Shown: in pieces, positions 25,351 to 34,376 of the stretch
Layout: each line of letters starts with the position of its first letter
Numbering within the stretch: the stretch's first letter is position 1
Notes under the pieces: generated by a model
The model's database searches: none
Seen by the model: the letters and a program-made list of their open reading frames with translations, nothing else
Told to the model about the DNA's origin: nothing
NCBI GenBank assembly: GCA_900544555.1
Contig: UQWD01000002.1
Coordinates: forward strand, 124,001 to 188,000
Source: an uncultured Eubacteriales bacterium
Lineage (GTDB): Bacteria > Bacillota > Clostridia > Christensenellales > CAG-138
Reading direction: 5' to 3'
Length of the DNA stretch: 64,000 bases
Made by a program: the position numbers and the translations under genes

Positions 25351-26670
25351 TTACTTTCCTACGCAAAAGCGTGAAAAGATGCCCGCAATAACTTCATCGT
25401 CCACCTGGCGGCCCGTTATGGCGGCCAACGCGGTCAACGCCTCGCGCACATCCATTGCCGCGCAGTCTAAGTCGGCGGCGCCAAGGCTTTCCCGGATAAA
25501 GTCCGCCGCGCTCTCTATGGCATGCAGATGCCGCGCGTTTGTAACTAGCCGGCTTTCCGTATCCGGCGCGATAATTCGCGCGGCCAGGGTTTTAATCTCC
25601 TCAACACCCTCCCCCGTAATGGAACTGCTTACGAGTACAGGGCCGCCGCCCAAACGTCTTTTGAGCTCATCCATATCAATGGTAACTGGTAAATCCCCTT
25701 TGCATACAACCGCGATGAACGTACGGCCCCGCGCAAGCTCAATCACGTGCTCGTCCTCCGCGCTCATGCTCTGCCCGTCAAAGGCCAGCAGTATTAAATC
25801 CGCGCTCCCGACCGCATCCACCGTTCTCTTAATGCCCAATCTTTCCACTGCGTCCGCGGTATCATGAAGGCCCGCCGTATCAATAAGCCGTATGGGTACG
25901 CCCGCCCAGTCCATCTGCTCCTCGATAATATCCCTGGTGGTCCCCGCGAGAGGGGCGACAATAGCGCGCTCTATTCCTAGTAGCGCGTTTAGGAGCGATG
26001 ATTTACCCGCGTTTGGCTTGCCGGCAATAACAACCTTGGCGCCCTCGCGCAATACGCGGCCCTTAGCCCCGCTCTTCGCCAGCGCTTCTAGCCCGGCTAA
26101 AGCGCCGCCTAAAATTTCGCTAAGCCTCTCCTGAGCCTCATCCGCCATCTCATCCGGGAAATCGATCAGCGCATTAATATAGGAAAGCGCATCCGTTAGT
26201 TTTTCCTCAATCTGCCCGATTCGCCAGCTCAATCCCCCCTGAAGCTGTTCAAGCGCAGACTGCGCTCCGCGCCGCGCCGTCGCATAAATCAGGTCGCACA
26301 CAGCCTCGCACTGCGCCAGATCCATCTTGCCGTTAAGAAAAGCCCGTTTTGTAAACTCGCCCGGTTCAGCCGGGCGTACGCCTAACGCGGATATCGCGTC
26401 CATAACGCCGCGAGCGGCGGCAGGCCCGCCATGCGTATAAATTTCGGCCATATCCTCCCCTGTATATGTAGACGGACCCTTCAGGTAAACGGCGGACGCC
26501 TCGTCGATAATCCGGCCGTTGGATATTATCCGCCCGTAAGAGAAGTACCTGTGCCGGCAAGCTCCGGTAAACACAGCCTCAAGCGTTTCCCGAGAATGGG
26601 GGCCGCTGATGCGGATAACGGCTATCGCTCCCCCAAGCGGGGAAGAAAGCGCAAATATGGTTTCGTTCAT
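25351..26670 (-). CDS. mnmE: tRNA modification GTPase MnmE
   Basis: A 439-aa three-domain protein that works with MnmG to install 5-carboxymethylaminomethyl-type groups on U34 of certain tRNAs. The N-terminal tetrahydrofolate-binding domain starts TIFALSSPLGGAIAVIRISG. The helical domain is split by a G domain with GKPNAGKSSLLN, DTAGLHD and the expected switch regions. The extreme C-terminus FCVGK carries the conserved catalytic Cys of the C(I/L/V)GK motif. The usual partners jag, yidC and mnmG are not adjacent. Confidence 0.96.
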   Translation of the reverse strand: MNETIFALSSPLGGAIAVIRISGPHSRETLEAVFTGACRHRYFSYGRIISNGRIIDEASAVYLKGPSTYTGEDMAEIYTHGGPAAARGVMDAISALGVRPAEPGEFTKRAFLNGKMDLAQCEAVCDLIYATARRGAQSALEQLQGGLSWRIGQIEEKLTDALSYINALIDFPDEMADEAQERLSEILGGALAGLEALAKSGAKGRVLREGAKVVIAGKPNAGKSSLLNALLGIERAIVAPLAGTTRDIIEEQMDWAGVPIRLIDTAGLHDTADAVERLGIKRTVDAVGSADLILLAFDGQSMSAEDEHVIELARGRTFIAVVCKGDLPVTIDMDELKRRLGGGPVLVSSSITGEGVEEIKTLAARIIAPDTESRLVTNARHLHAIESAADFIRESLGAADLDCAAMDVREALTALAAITGRQVDDEVIAGIFSRFCVGK

Positions 26671-26717
26671 GCTTTACTCCTGTAATTACCCGGGAAATAT
26701 CCCCAAATTATTCCGTT

Positions 26718-27419
26718 TTACTTATTGGGCGATTTGAGCCGCTTGCGCTGCCGAATTAGGTTGAAATAACCGAAAACGGTCATTATAAGCGCGCCCGCAG
26801 CGTCTACTATAAGGTCTTTCATGGTATCCGTCAGCGCTTCGCGCCCAACTTTCGCCTGCCCGCCCTCAAAGGCGTATTTTTGCATATTAAGCCCAAGCAG
26901 CCCGTCCATGGAATATTCGTATATCTCCCATACCGCGCCTGCGGCGACGGCGAAGCAGAACGCGAAAAACGCTACGAACCCCGGGCTTAAATGCATGTTG
27001 ATATTCTCCGCGTTGTTTAAAATGCTCACGAGAGTAAACCCAAGCGCTCCCAGCATAAAACCGCTGAACGTATGAAGCAGCGTATCCCAATGGGGCACAA
27101 GGTAATAAAAACTTCGCACCTCGCCCAGATAGACCGCGCAAAAGAGAAAAATAAAATACATCACATACATGTAATTGGGTATCTCCAGGTTCAGCTTCTT
27201 CTGAACCAGCGAAGGAAGAAACATAATGATGATTGCAAGCGTACACTGCACAAGCATCAGCATATAATCGCTTTTCAAGCGCGTATGTTCAGGATACCCT
27301 TGTATTTCGGTCGGCGCGGTAAAAACGTTAGCAGCCGCGTACCCGACCGAGAACAGCAGCGCGATAAAAAGTATGACGCCCGTAATCCTGCGCCATGACA
27401 GCTTGTGTTTTTTATCCAT
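26718..27419 (-). CDS. Multi-pass membrane protein, YjdF/DUF2238-like
   Basis: A 233-aa protein with about six hydrophobic segments. It carries VPHWDTLLHTFSGFMLGALGF in the centre, then AAGAVWEIYEYSMDG and DTMKDLIVDAAGAL. The last three clusters of acidic and aromatic residues next to helices resemble the YjdF/DUF2238 family of unknown function. It is 47 bp upstream of mnmE on the same strand. The role is unknown. Confidence 0.7.
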   Translation of the reverse strand: MDKKHKLSWRRITGVILFIALLFSVGYAAANVFTAPTEIQGYPEHTRLKSDYMLMLVQCTLAIIIMFLPSLVQKKLNLEIPNYMYVMYFIFLFCAVYLGEVRSFYYLVPHWDTLLHTFSGFMLGALGFTLVSILNNAENINMHLSPGFVAFFAFCFAVAAGAVWEIYEYSMDGLLGLNMQKYAFEGGQAKVGREALTDTMKDLIVDAAGALIMTVFGYFNLIRQRKRLKSPNK

Positions 27420-27985
27420 TTCATGGGCCTCCTCAAATATGGTCTTATATTAGCATAAGCCAATTCCGCGTTTTATTCCATAGAATATTTTAAACCCCAA
27501 TTGCTATATAAATATGAAAGAACAGCATCGAGCCGTCCATATATGTTTTTTACTTGCTTTTTATATCCGTCTTTTTAACGTATAAAGAATATCGGGTTAA
27601 ATGTAATCATGCCCAGGCTGAATCAAGCAAACGGTATTTACCTTTTTTCGGTTTTTACGGGGCAGTAGCTCCGCTTGCATGGATAACGCACCATGCAGTT
27701 AAAGCCTTGCTGCGTTAGGTTTTACGCTCAAAAGCGCGTATTTCTTCAAACAAGAAAAAATCAATCGGGAACCGCTCTACCCGAAATTCCCGGTTTAATC
27801 CGGCTCCAGCAGCCTTACAAAATATCATCGGTATATGCAAACTCTGTATGAAATCCAGAACGGATACTATTTATCAGGCCCATCCGTTTGTTTTATAACT
27901 TTATGATTTCTTAAACGGTTATGTGTTCGCAACGGCTTCACCGCATGCTATGATAGTAATGATGATACGAAGGAGTGTGATTCGT
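27420..27985. other. Intergenic region between divergent genes
   Basis: About 565 bp between the membrane-protein gene and the response-regulator gene. It includes a 7-bp inverted repeat TGCATGG/CCATGCA near 27677-27698 and a stretch AAAGCCTTGCTGCG resembling part of the dispersed repeat. No gene is recognised. Confidence 0.45.
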
Positions 27986-28684
27986 TTGTACAACATACTG
28001 GTATGCGACGACGATAAAGACATCGTCCACGCGCTCAGCCTATATCTTACCGCCGAAGGTTATCGCGTTATCGAGGCGTACAGCGGCGTGGAGGCTATGG
28101 AAGCGATTAAGAACAATCCGGTCCATTTGGCGCTGATGGATATTATGATGCCGGATCTGGACGGCCTTAGCGCCACGGTAAAAATACGGGAGCAAAGCAA
28201 CGTTCCGGTAATCCTCATCACGGCAAAAAGCGAGGATACGGATAAGGTGCTGGGGCTGTCGCTCGGCGCGGACGATTATGTGACCAAGCCCTTTAATCCT
28301 GTTGAAGTAATAGCGAGGGTTAAAGCTCAGCTACGCCGGTATACGCGCCTGGGCGGAATGGAGGAGGCAAGCGGCGTATTAACCATCGGCGGTATCGAGC
28401 TGAACGACGAGGACAAAACGGTACACCTGTTTGGGGAACCGGTAAGCCTAACACCCATCGAATACAACATTTTAAAGCTGCTCATGGAGCATCCCGGCCG
28501 GGTTTTTTCCTCCAAAAATATCTATAAGCAGGTATGGAACGACGAGCCAATCGGCGCTGAGGCAACCGTAGCCGTACATATCCGCCATCTGCGGGAAAAG
28601 CTTGAGTTCAACCCCTCGGACCCAAGATATTTAAAGGTTATATGGGGACAGGGGTATAAAATTGAGAAAGGGGAGGGGGTATGA
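27986..28684 (+). CDS. OmpR/PhoB-family response regulator
   Basis: About 232 aa: a receiver domain with the acidic pocket VCDDDKD, phosphorylation site in LMDIMMPDLDG and the conserved Lys in DDYVTKPFNP, followed by a winged-helix DNA-binding domain (LTPIEYNILKLLMEHPGRVFS, VHIRHLREKLE). The likely start is TTG at 27986, with AAGGAG about 10 nt upstream. The in-frame ATGs further upstream (27923 and later) lack sites. It overlaps the kinase gene by 4 nt. The signal and targets are unknown. Confidence 0.92.
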   Translation: MYNILVCDDDKDIVHALSLYLTAEGYRVIEAYSGVEAMEAIKNNPVHLALMDIMMPDLDGLSATVKIREQSNVPVILITAKSEDTDKVLGLSLGADDYVTKPFNPVEVIARVKAQLRRYTRLGGMEEASGVLTIGGIELNDEDKTVHLFGEPVSLTPIEYNILKLLMEHPGRVFSSKNIYKQVWNDEPIGAEATVAVHIRHLREKLEFNPSDPRYLKVIWGQGYKIEKGEGV

Positions 28685-30204
28685 AGAGGCTAACGTATAG
28701 TCTTGGCGCGAAAATCACGGCTGTTATACTCTTCTTTTTTATATTAACCGCCACCATAATCTGCGCTCTGGCGGCGCTGATTATGCTTAATAGGGGTTAT
28801 TACCAGCCAGGCAGCGAGTTCACTCATGCTTACAGTGCGTACTTCAGCCTGCGCTATTTGGTTATTGTACTCGCCTTTATCGGCGCGGCGGCCTGCGCCT
28901 CGCTGCTGGCGTTTCTGATATGCGCCGCCGGCCGAAGACCCGGCGTAGACAAAGCCGTACCTAACGCTATGGACAATATCCCGCTGGAGCTGTATGCGGC
29001 CGCCGTGCTCTTCATCCCATATATTCTTTTTCAATTTGGTATGGTTCAAACAATCCCCGCAGTTTTATTTATGAGCGCCGCGCTTTCTCTTTCGGGCATA
29101 ATGCTGCTTGCCTTCATCATGACGTGCGCGACCAGGATTAAGGCGGGAGTTATATGGCGGACCACATTCATTTATTTGGCGGTGCGCGCCATTGCTGCTT
29201 TAGGAACGATATTTTTATCCGCCATGCGCCGGCTTCCGCTCGTGTGGAAATATGCCGCGGCCTTTTTATGCTATGCCGTTATAGGATTGGCGCTAATGTC
29301 CATGAGGCTGTATTGGCTGTACGCGGCGCTGGTATTATGCGCGCTGATATTTATCATAAATTTGCTCGCGCAGCTCGACGTATTGAAAAAAAGCGGCGAA
29401 CTGCTCGCGGATGGAAACCTGAATTATGAAACCGAAACCAGCCGTCTGTTATGGGATTTAAAGCTTCACGGGGATAACCTTAACCGGATAGGCGACGGCA
29501 TGGCAAAGGCAGTGGATGAACGAATGCGCAGCGAACGCTTCCGGGCGGAGCTCATCACCAACGTATCGCACGACCTTAAAACGCCGTTAACATCGATTAT
29601 AAGCTATATCGATCTGCTTAAATCCAGGAATGTTCAGGACGAACCGGCGAGGGAATACGTCGCCGTGCTGGAACGACAGGCCATACGCCTCAAGAAGCTG
29701 ACGGAGGATCTTGTTGAACTTTCAAAGGCTACCACAGGAAATATAACAGTTAAGCTCGAGCCGTCAAGCTTACGGGAAATTGTTAGCCAATCTATAGAGG
29801 AATATGCCGAGCGCCTGAAAAAAACAGGTCTTTATATTGTTACTAATTTCCCCGAAAACGACGTGGTTATCATGGCGGACGGCCGCTTGCTGTGGCGTGT
29901 TTTTGATAATATACTCAGTAATATTCTTAAATACTCCATGCCCGGAACGCGCGTATATATTGACGCGTCTGTAAAGGAAGGAGAAGCCATTATCGCTTTT
30001 AAAAACATATCGAGCGCACCGCTTAACTTGCCGGCGCAAGAACTGATGGAAAGGTTCACCAGAGGGGATGCCTCGCGCTCAACCGACGGAAGCGGGCTGG
30101 GCCTTTCTATTGCGCAGAGCTTAACGGAGTTGCAAAACGGCAGTTTCAGCATTGCTACCGACGGGGATTTGTTCCGCGCTCAAATAAGGTTAAAATTAGC
30201 TTAG
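28681..30204 (+). CDS. Membrane sensor histidine kinase
   Basis: A 507-aa kinase with an unusually hydrophobic sensor half (about six to eight transmembrane segments in the first 230 residues) rather than a two-helix periplasmic sensor. A HAMP-like linker is followed by the H box VSHDLKTPLTS with phospho-acceptor His297, an N box (ILSNILKYSMPG) and the G box DGSGLGLSIAQSL. The N box has Lys-Tyr where many kinases have an Ala-Xaa-Lys-Tyr pattern, within normal variation. It is coupled by ATGA overlap to the response regulator. Confidence 0.93.
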   Translation: MKRLTYSLGAKITAVILFFFILTATIICALAALIMLNRGYYQPGSEFTHAYSAYFSLRYLVIVLAFIGAAACASLLAFLICAAGRRPGVDKAVPNAMDNIPLELYAAAVLFIPYILFQFGMVQTIPAVLFMSAALSLSGIMLLAFIMTCATRIKAGVIWRTTFIYLAVRAIAALGTIFLSAMRRLPLVWKYAAAFLCYAVIGLALMSMRLYWLYAALVLCALIFIINLLAQLDVLKKSGELLADGNLNYETETSRLLWDLKLHGDNLNRIGDGMAKAVDERMRSERFRAELITNVSHDLKTPLTSIISYIDLLKSRNVQDEPAREYVAVLERQAIRLKKLTEDLVELSKATTGNITVKLEPSSLREIVSQSIEEYAERLKKTGLYIVTNFPENDVVIMADGRLLWRVFDNILSNILKYSMPGTRVYIDASVKEGEAIIAFKNISSAPLNLPAQELMERFTRGDASRSTDGSGLGLSIAQSLTELQNGSFSIATDGDLFRAQIRLKLA

Positions 30205-30254
30205 CTATTCGCTGCGGCCGATTCTTTCTGAATAAAGTATTGTATAAGATTTGA

Positions 30255-30986
30255 TTACGCGCTTTTACCCTTTGAAATCTCTAACAGCGCGTCATAATCC
30301 AGTACGGTTATCCGCCCTCTGCAGCATTGTAAAATGCCACGCCTTTTTAGCCTGCCAATAGATCGGGATACAACCTCGCGGGCCGTACCTAAAAAGCCCG
30401 CAAGCTCTTCATGCGTGATATTCAGCGTGTTTTTCTGATGCTCCCTGATTCTTTGCTGCCTGAGCTCATTGACTACAAAATGTGCCAGCCTGCGCTCAAC
30501 AGAATAAAATAACTGCATATCCATCGCCCTTAAGATTTTGTCCATATGGGACGCCAATACTTTGAGCATATAATTACCGACAGCGGGTATTTGACGCGCC
30601 AGCAAACCCCAAACATCGCTGTTAATACAAATGATTTCGGATTTGCCCATCGCCTGTATGGTCGGCAAAAACGCGCTGTCGCCCATCAATCCTCGCGCGG
30701 CTAATACGCAGGGTTCATTTTTAGCGACGGTAAAAAGAAAGATTTCTTCGCCCTCCTCTGATACGATATAGTTTTTTATTATGCCGTTCCAAACGAGCAT
30801 GAATCCCTGCCTATTCTCGGCGGATGAATCGATTATCTCCCTCGGATTATATTGGCGGATAATACTGCTATCAACAATCATGCTACGGCGCTGCTCGCCA
30901 ATATCTTCCCAGAAGGGAAGGCATTGCGCTAGAAACATCGGGATAGATTTGATTTTTTCATGATTATTGATAATATTCACATACAA
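30255..30986 (-). CDS. Crp/Fnr-family transcription regulator
   Basis: A 243-aa protein with an N-terminal cyclic-nucleotide-binding-type beta-roll, a long dimer helix and a C-terminal Crp helix-turn-helix (ITHEELAGFLGTAREVVSRSIGRLKRRGIL). It lacks the N-terminal four-Cys cluster of oxygen-sensing Fnr. The segment that would bind cAMP also does not match Crp well, so the effector is unknown. The ATG has GGAAAGGGG about 5 nt upstream. It lies tail to tail with the histidine kinase gene. Confidence 0.9.
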   Translation of the reverse strand: MYVNIINNHEKIKSIPMFLAQCLPFWEDIGEQRRSMIVDSSIIRQYNPREIIDSSAENRQGFMLVWNGIIKNYIVSEEGEEIFLFTVAKNEPCVLAARGLMGDSAFLPTIQAMGKSEIICINSDVWGLLARQIPAVGNYMLKVLASHMDKILRAMDMQLFYSVERRLAHFVVNELRQQRIREHQKNTLNITHEELAGFLGTAREVVSRSIGRLKRRGILQCCRGRITVLDYDALLEISKGKSA

Positions 30987-31253
30987 CCCCTTTCCATTGC
31001 TCGAATAAACTTACAATGTAAAGTTGCTAAATGGTGTAAATTCTGTCGTAGCAGATTATACCAACACAATATATTTTATAAGTATCGGTTTTGCAGTTAT
31101 GTAACTTAAGTTACATAGTCAATTAATAACTCTAACTCAATAATGTTTACCGATAACATACCTACAATAGAAGCCTTCGTATCTAACATGTTTCTTCGTT
31201 TCAGATGAAAACATCGGCATACATATTGATTCCTATTAATTTTAAACACCAAG

Positions 31254-31618
31254 TTAAATAAAAACCGGTATGCAAACGGGGTGTTTTGCTATGATCGTCC
31301 GGCAGGGTGAAGCCGGCTGTGCTAAAAAGCGTTGCCGCTTTAAGCAGTACGCCGGCCTGCCGTAGTAGAGGACGTCGTCGGTTGCCTTGTCCTTGATGAG
31401 CACCGACACGCTGCGGCCCGTTCCGGTTTTGGCGTTCTCATACGCAAAGCTGGCCGTATCACACGCTTTGCCGTGACAGGGCCGGAGGCGTCGTCGTGGA
31501 CGTGGCTGCAGCCCTGCTCTTCGGCGCAGGTCATGCCGGAGAGCGGGAACACGCCCACCGGCATACTCAGGCACAGCGCCAGGGCCAGCCATCGGTGACG
31601 CCGCTTTGTTTTTCTCAT
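31254..31618 (-). pseudogene. Remnant of a secreted surface-protein gene
   Basis: A good start (GGAGGAAACACC then ATG at 31618) opens a signal peptide, RHRWLALALCLSMPVGVFPL, and then EEQGCSHVHDDASG. The frame then goes wrong. The neighbouring frame carries ASFAYENAKTGTGRSVSV, which resembles YDG-type surface repeats (the TGTGxSVxV pattern), and ends after about 75 codons. Only the first and a small internal portion of a much larger protein survive, so the gene is frameshifted and deleted. Confidence 0.65.
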
Positions 31619-31686
31619 GGTGTTTCCTCCTTTTTTTTCGGGTCGCCGCCCGGCAATCTCACAAGAGGGTTGGCATGGGTTTGTTT

Positions 31687-31727
31687 GTCTTGCCTATGCA
31701 GTAGGCAAGACAAGGGGTATACCCCTT
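31687..31727. other. Two adjacent perfect inverted repeats
   Basis: GTCTTGCCTA-TGCAG-TAGGCAAGAC (31687-31711, 10-bp stem) is immediately followed by the 16-bp perfect palindrome AAGGGGTATACCCCTT (31712-31727). The pair lies between the surface-protein remnant and the LytTR system. It could be an operator, a terminator of the remnant gene's upstream region or a mobile-element end. Confidence 0.75.
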
Positions 31728-31888
31728 TTGCGCTGTCTCCGTTTCATGGGTGGAACCGTTTCCGGCTCCCGGTCTTTTGTTCGTCCTGATTGTCGCAAAT
31801 CCATCTATACTATTCAATAGAAAAAGCTTAAGCCGTTCCCACAGAGCCTAAACCGTAGATTTTTGTCGCAAACCGGGCTGATTCATGG

Positions 31889-31894
31889 TATAAT
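31889..31894 (+). promoter_or_regulatory. Extended -10 promoter of the LytTR two-component genes
   Basis: TGGTATAAT is a consensus extended -10 element about 55 nt before the response-regulator start. No clear -35 is seen at 17 nt. Confidence 0.55.
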
Positions 31895-31948
31895 GGTCTT
31901 GACAAATTGAAATTGAATGTAATTCGCCTCGTGGAAGGAGGAATGGAT

Positions 31949-32656
31949 ATGCTGGCTGTTGTCTGTGACGACCTCGCCGCCGACCGGGAAATCCTGCTGG
32001 AATACTGTGCCCGGTACGCGAAGGAGAACCGCCTGCCCGTCGCCACGCTGGAGTTTGACAACGCCGGTGCGCTGCTAAATAGCCGGGAGGCCAGAAGCGC
32101 CGACATGATGTTTCTGGATATTTACATGGACGGGGCGCTGGGTGTGGACGCGGCGCGCATCCTGCGGGGAAAGGGGTATCTAGGCACGCTGGTATTCACC
32201 ACCACCAGCACCGAGCACTACGCGGACGGCTTCGATGTGGAGGCCGCCCATTATTTACTTAAACCGGTGCGCCGGGAGGCCTTTTGCGAGGCCATGCGCC
32301 GGGTGCAGGACCGCATAAACACCGGCACGCGAAGGGTGCGGGTCACTGCCGGGCGGGATGAAGTGGACATCGACGTTTCCGGCATCCAGTATATCGAGGT
32401 CTACGGCCACAAGACGGTGCTGCACACCGTCAAGGGCGAAGTTGCGGTGAGCCAGTCCCTCACCGCCCTGGAGGAGCGCCTTGGCGGCGACCCGTTTCTG
32501 CGGTGCTACCGCTACTTTATCGTCAACTTGGATTTTGTGAAACGTTTGAACGAGGACAGGTTTCTGATGAAGGACGGGCGGGAAATCCCCCTTTCCCGGG
32601 ATGGCCGCGCCGCCTTAAAGAGCCGGTATATGGCCTATGTGTTCAAACGGATGTAG
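31949..32656 (+). CDS. LytTR-family response regulator
   Basis: A 235-aa regulator with a receiver domain (VVCDDLAADREIL; phosphorylation site in MMFLDIYMDG; Lys in YLLKPVRRE) and a C-terminal LytTR DNA-binding domain (VDIDVSGIQYIEVYGHKTVLHT, FLRCYRYFIVNLDFVKRL). This is the AgrA/LytR type, which often controls virulence, bacteriocin or cell-wall genes. The ATG at 31949 is 7 nt after AAGGAGGA; the ATG at 31943 is too close to the site. Codon use is richer in C/G endings than the flanking genes. It is followed by its kinase after 8 bp. Confidence 0.92.
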   Translation: MLAVVCDDLAADREILLEYCARYAKENRLPVATLEFDNAGALLNSREARSADMMFLDIYMDGALGVDAARILRGKGYLGTLVFTTTSTEHYADGFDVEAAHYLLKPVRREAFCEAMRRVQDRINTGTRRVRVTAGRDEVDIDVSGIQYIEVYGHKTVLHTVKGEVAVSQSLTALEERLGGDPFLRCYRYFIVNLDFVKRLNEDRFLMKDGREIPLSRDGRAALKSRYMAYVFKRM

Positions 32657-32664
32657 GTGTGAGG

Positions 32665-34005
32665 ATGGAAGCGATTTTATCGGAGTATATTGTGTGGGTC
32701 ATCGACATTGTGATGACGATATTCTTCTGCCTTTATGTCCTCAAAGACCGCCTTCGGGTGCGGAGGCCTGTATTGTGCGGCATTGCGGCGGCGCTGGCGC
32801 TTTTCGGCGCTGCGGCAAGCCTCGGCGCGGCTGCCTTTGCAAACGGAAGGCTCCCTTTCACGATGGACTATACCATCACCGCATTGCCGCTTTGGCTCAT
32901 TGCCGGCCTGTTACTTTTGCGGTGGGCCAGCAAAGAGAATTGGGGCCGTCTGGTGTTCGTCCTGCTTCTCTCGGTGCAGACCCTACATTTCTGCCAGGCT
33001 GTGACCTATTTTACATACGGGCTTTTCTTTCCAACCCTGGCGGAGGGATCGTTCCACTGGGCCGACATCCTGGGCTTCGGCATCCCTCGCCTGCTGATTA
33101 CATGGCCTCTGGCTATTTTTTGCCAGAGGCTTTATCACAAACTCTTGGCTGCTAATATGAAACAATTTTTTCTGTTGTGGGTCATCCCCCTGTTTTTTGT
33201 GTTATTATATTTCATGCAAAGTAACCTCTATTCCATCAATAACAATTTCACCCTGGCGAACGGCTTTCGCATCATTATCTGCGTGTGCGCTTTTATGACG
33301 TATTCACAGATGGCTACCGCCGTTTCCAGCAGCGCAAATGCGGCGAAGGAAGCGGAAACCCGTGCCCAACTCGCCCACCAGCTCGATTTGCAGCGGGCGC
33401 GGGTGGAGGATTTGGAGAGCCACGCCGAGGAAATGAAGCGTATTCGCCACGACCGCAGGCAGCATGTGCGGGTGCTGCGGGGCCTGCTGGAGAAGGGAGA
33501 GGTCAAGGAAGCCCTTGCCTATCTTGAGGATTACGAGGGCAGCATGGCAAAAGCCATCCAGCCGCCGCTTTGCGAAAACTTTGTGGCCGACACCCTCTGC
33601 CGCCGCTATGAAACGCTGGCAAAGCAGGCGGGGGTAAAGGTTTCCATCAGCGCGTCGCTGCCAAAGGAGCCGGGCGTCGCGGGCAGCGATCTGGCGGTCA
33701 TCCTGGGCAACCTTTGGGAAAACGCGGTGGCCGCCGCGCTGGACCCGGGGGAAGGCCGGAGGTTTATCCATCTTCGGGTACAGGCCCAGGAGGAAAGGGT
33801 CTTAATCCGCATGAAGAACGGCTACGGCGGGCTGGTTTATCAGGAGGGCGAACGGTTCTTGTCCAGCAAACCGGGCCGAAACAGGGCCGAGGGCGTGGGC
33901 ATCGCCAGCGTCCGGGCGATGGCTGAAAGATACGGCGGCATGGCCGACTTCACCTACACCCCGGACACCTTCACCGCCTCGGTGCTGCTGTATGCGGGCA
34001 GGTGA
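32665..34005 (+). CDS. GHKL-type sensor histidine kinase (AgrC-like)
   Basis: About 446 aa. Six or so transmembrane segments fill the first 210 residues, then a coiled coil, a phospho-acceptor region IRHDRRQHVRVL typical of the HPK10/AgrC class, an N box LGNLWENAVAAALD and a GVGIASVRAM ATP-lid region. I start it at the ATG 32665, 8 bp after the regulator stop, because the longer frame runs back inside the regulator. No agrB- or agrD-like peptide gene is adjacent, so the ligand is unknown. Kinase and regulator share the atypical codon use. Confidence 0.92.
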   Translation: MEAILSEYIVWVIDIVMTIFFCLYVLKDRLRVRRPVLCGIAAALALFGAAASLGAAAFANGRLPFTMDYTITALPLWLIAGLLLLRWASKENWGRLVFVLLLSVQTLHFCQAVTYFTYGLFFPTLAEGSFHWADILGFGIPRLLITWPLAIFCQRLYHKLLAANMKQFFLLWVIPLFFVLLYFMQSNLYSINNNFTLANGFRIIICVCAFMTYSQMATAVSSSANAAKEAETRAQLAHQLDLQRARVEDLESHAEEMKRIRHDRRQHVRVLRGLLEKGEVKEALAYLEDYEGSMAKAIQPPLCENFVADTLCRRYETLAKQAGVKVSISASLPKEPGVAGSDLAVILGNLWENAVAAALDPGEGRRFIHLRVQAQEERVLIRMKNGYGGLVYQEGERFLSSKPGRNRAEGVGIASVRAMAERYGGMADFTYTPDTFTASVLLYAGR

Positions 34006-34253
34006 CAGGCATACTGGGCAAGGCCGGATTTACAGGCCAAAGCCTGTGTTATCACTGGCTCTGAAGCAGGGTCTTAATCTACTGGCGAGCAATGCAAACA
34101 TGTTATATCTGCTGTTTTTGCGGATTTTCCACCACAGGGGTAGCCCGCAAAACCGCCCGCTTCCATCCCGGAAAATTTACAAATTCGCGGGCGCGGCTGC
34201 GCGTCCCGCGGACACTTGATAAATACGGCGGTGAAAAACGGCGGCAAGCACAG
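34006..34253. other. Intergenic stretch after the GHKL kinase gene
   Basis: About 250 bp (370 bp up to the next gene, including the terminator below). A 75-codon open frame has no start site. I see no signal-peptide gene for the adjacent kinase. Confidence 0.45.
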
Positions 34254-34294
34254 AAAAGCTCCGTGTGACTATCCTTCATCACATGGAGCTTTTT
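34254..34294 (+). terminator. Intrinsic terminator between the LytTR/GHKL genes and M42 genes
   Basis: AAAAGCTCCGTGTGA (34254-34268) pairs with TCACATGGAGCTTTT (34279-34293) with one G-T pair and is followed by a T-rich run. The A-run at the 5' side lets it serve the convergent M42 operon too. Confidence 0.88.
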
Positions 34295-34376
34295 GTTTTC
34301 CCGCTCGCCTGGCCTAAGTCAATAATATTGCGATACTTCTTTATGGCTCACGGCCTTTATCGTTCGCTAGTTTTAG

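Noticed and set aside
25325..25867. 180-codon plus-strand frame opposite mnmE
   Set aside because: Antisense shadow of a well-conserved gene, no site or motif.
32503..32664. Longer N-terminus of the GHKL kinase overlapping the response regulator
   Set aside because: The extension translates the regulator's DNA-binding domain in another frame; the first membrane helix starts right after the ATG at 32665.
34017..34219. Possible AgrD-like autoinducer peptide gene after the GHKL kinase
   Set aside because: The open frame lacks a start site, an amphipathic leader and the Cys/Ser thiolactone pattern.
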